Below are positions 63,847 to 64,000 of a DNA stretch of 64,000 nucleotides, in pieces. The position numbers and the translations under genes are program-made. Within the stretch, counting starts at the first letter, position 1. Each line of letters opens with the position of its first letter. This DNA comes from Alphaproteobacteria bacterium MarineAlpha5_Bin9. GTDB lineage: Bacteria > Pseudomonadota > Alphaproteobacteria > HIMB59 > GCA-002718135. Below the pieces are notes generated by a model. It did not search any database and was not told the DNA's origin. It saw nothing but the letters and a program-made list of their open reading frames with translations. Location: positions 1 through 64,000 of the forward strand of contig PTKV01000002.1 in the NCBI GenBank assembly GCA_002937895.1, read 5' to 3'.

Positions 63847-64000
63847 CTATTTATTATCTTTTTGGTCTGGTTTTTGTTTTTTTTTCGAAACACCTACCAT
63901 TGAAGGTCTCAGAAGTTTTTCGTATATTTTGTACCCTGATTGAATTTCTTGAACAACTACACCTTGTTCCACATCCTCAGTTTCAACCTCAAGCATTGCC
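63847..64000 (-). CDS. grpE: Nucleotide exchange factor GrpE, C-terminal end (partial)
   Basis: Only the last 50 residues are within the window; the gene runs off the right edge. AMLEVETEDVEQGVVVQEIQ followed by SGYKIYEKLLRPSMVGVSKK matches the beta-domain of GrpE. It ends with a charged tail KQKPDQKDNK at TAG 63847-63849. GrpE removes ADP from DnaK. It lies 83 bases before dnaK, which contain the candidate RpoH promoter. Confidence 0.93.
   Translation of the reverse strand, partial: AMLEVETEDVEQGVVVQEIQSGYKIYEKLLRPSMVGVSKKKQKPDQKDNK

Noticed and set aside
1-64000. tRNA genes, CRISPR arrays, IS elements, toxin-antitoxin or defence systems
   Set aside because: Gaps between genes are too short and lack cloverleaf, repeat or inverted-terminal structures; no transposase or nuclease-type proteins other than Nth were found.

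Overview
The window is a dense, AT-rich bacterial chromosome segment with short intergenic gaps, the longest about 226 bp. I see no tRNA, rRNA, IS element, prophage or CRISPR array. Several features point to a marine alphaproteobacterium with a streamlined, SAR11-like genome (possibly the HIMB59/AEGEAN-169 type; this is inference). They are a blue-tuned proteorhodopsin, the alphaproteobacterial DUF1476 and FYDLN-acid proteins, the grpE-dnaK-dnaJ-dapB-nth order, an Irr-type iron box, and convergent genes whose stop codons share the bases TTAA.

Layout. 1-6140: 2-aminoethylphosphonate (AEP) use, with a transporter permease end, an FAD oxidoreductase, PhnW and an AllA-like protein on +, facing PhnY and PhnA on -. 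6166-16047: transporters, two small zinc-ribbon proteins, MsrPQ, a YejA-type peptide-binding protein, adenosine kinase and deaminase, and an M48 lipoprotein. 16140-22318: Fe(III) ABC transporter (FbpABC), a fatty acid hydroxylase-like protein and a secreted DUF4856 protein preceded by an Irr-like box. 22463-28198: compact heme operon (hemC[D]-B-E-H-F-J). 28330-35222: oxygenase-like protein, Hsp20, O-methyltransferase, cdd-punA-deoA nucleoside operon, DMT transporter, malate synthase. 35323-40401: DUF1476, a divergent TrpF-like protein and the folate/pABA operon (pabB-pabA-pabC-folP-folB-folK). 40413-46525: DUF2141, rpoH, proteorhodopsin, cysS, thrS, hisI. 46530-55781: guanine deaminase, ribA, a cupin, a persulfide dioxygenase-like enzyme, a BMP-type nucleoside ABC transporter, upp and a lipoprotein. 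55778-64000: pyruvate carboxylase, nth, dapB, dnaJ, dnaK and the end of grpE.

The genes fit an oligotroph that scavenges. Phosphonate is split to acetate plus phosphate, and malate synthase in this window could help use acetate if isocitrate lyase is present elsewhere. Nucleosides and bases are imported and salvaged by BMP, Add, PunA, DeoA, Cdd, GuaD, Upp and adenosine kinase. Ferric iron uptake sits beside heme synthesis. Light energy comes from proteorhodopsin. RpoH is encoded here, and two RpoH-like promoters with the same 13-nt spacer can be read upstream of dnaK and hsp20.

No classical defence or mobile system was found. The most unusual signals are the fused HemC-HemD-like protein, a TrpF homologue lacking its phosphate-binding motifs, a PabB carrying the anthranilate-synthase-type PIAGT motif, a hairpin over the start codon of the BMP transporter ATPase, and the repeated TTAA overlaps at convergent gene ends.
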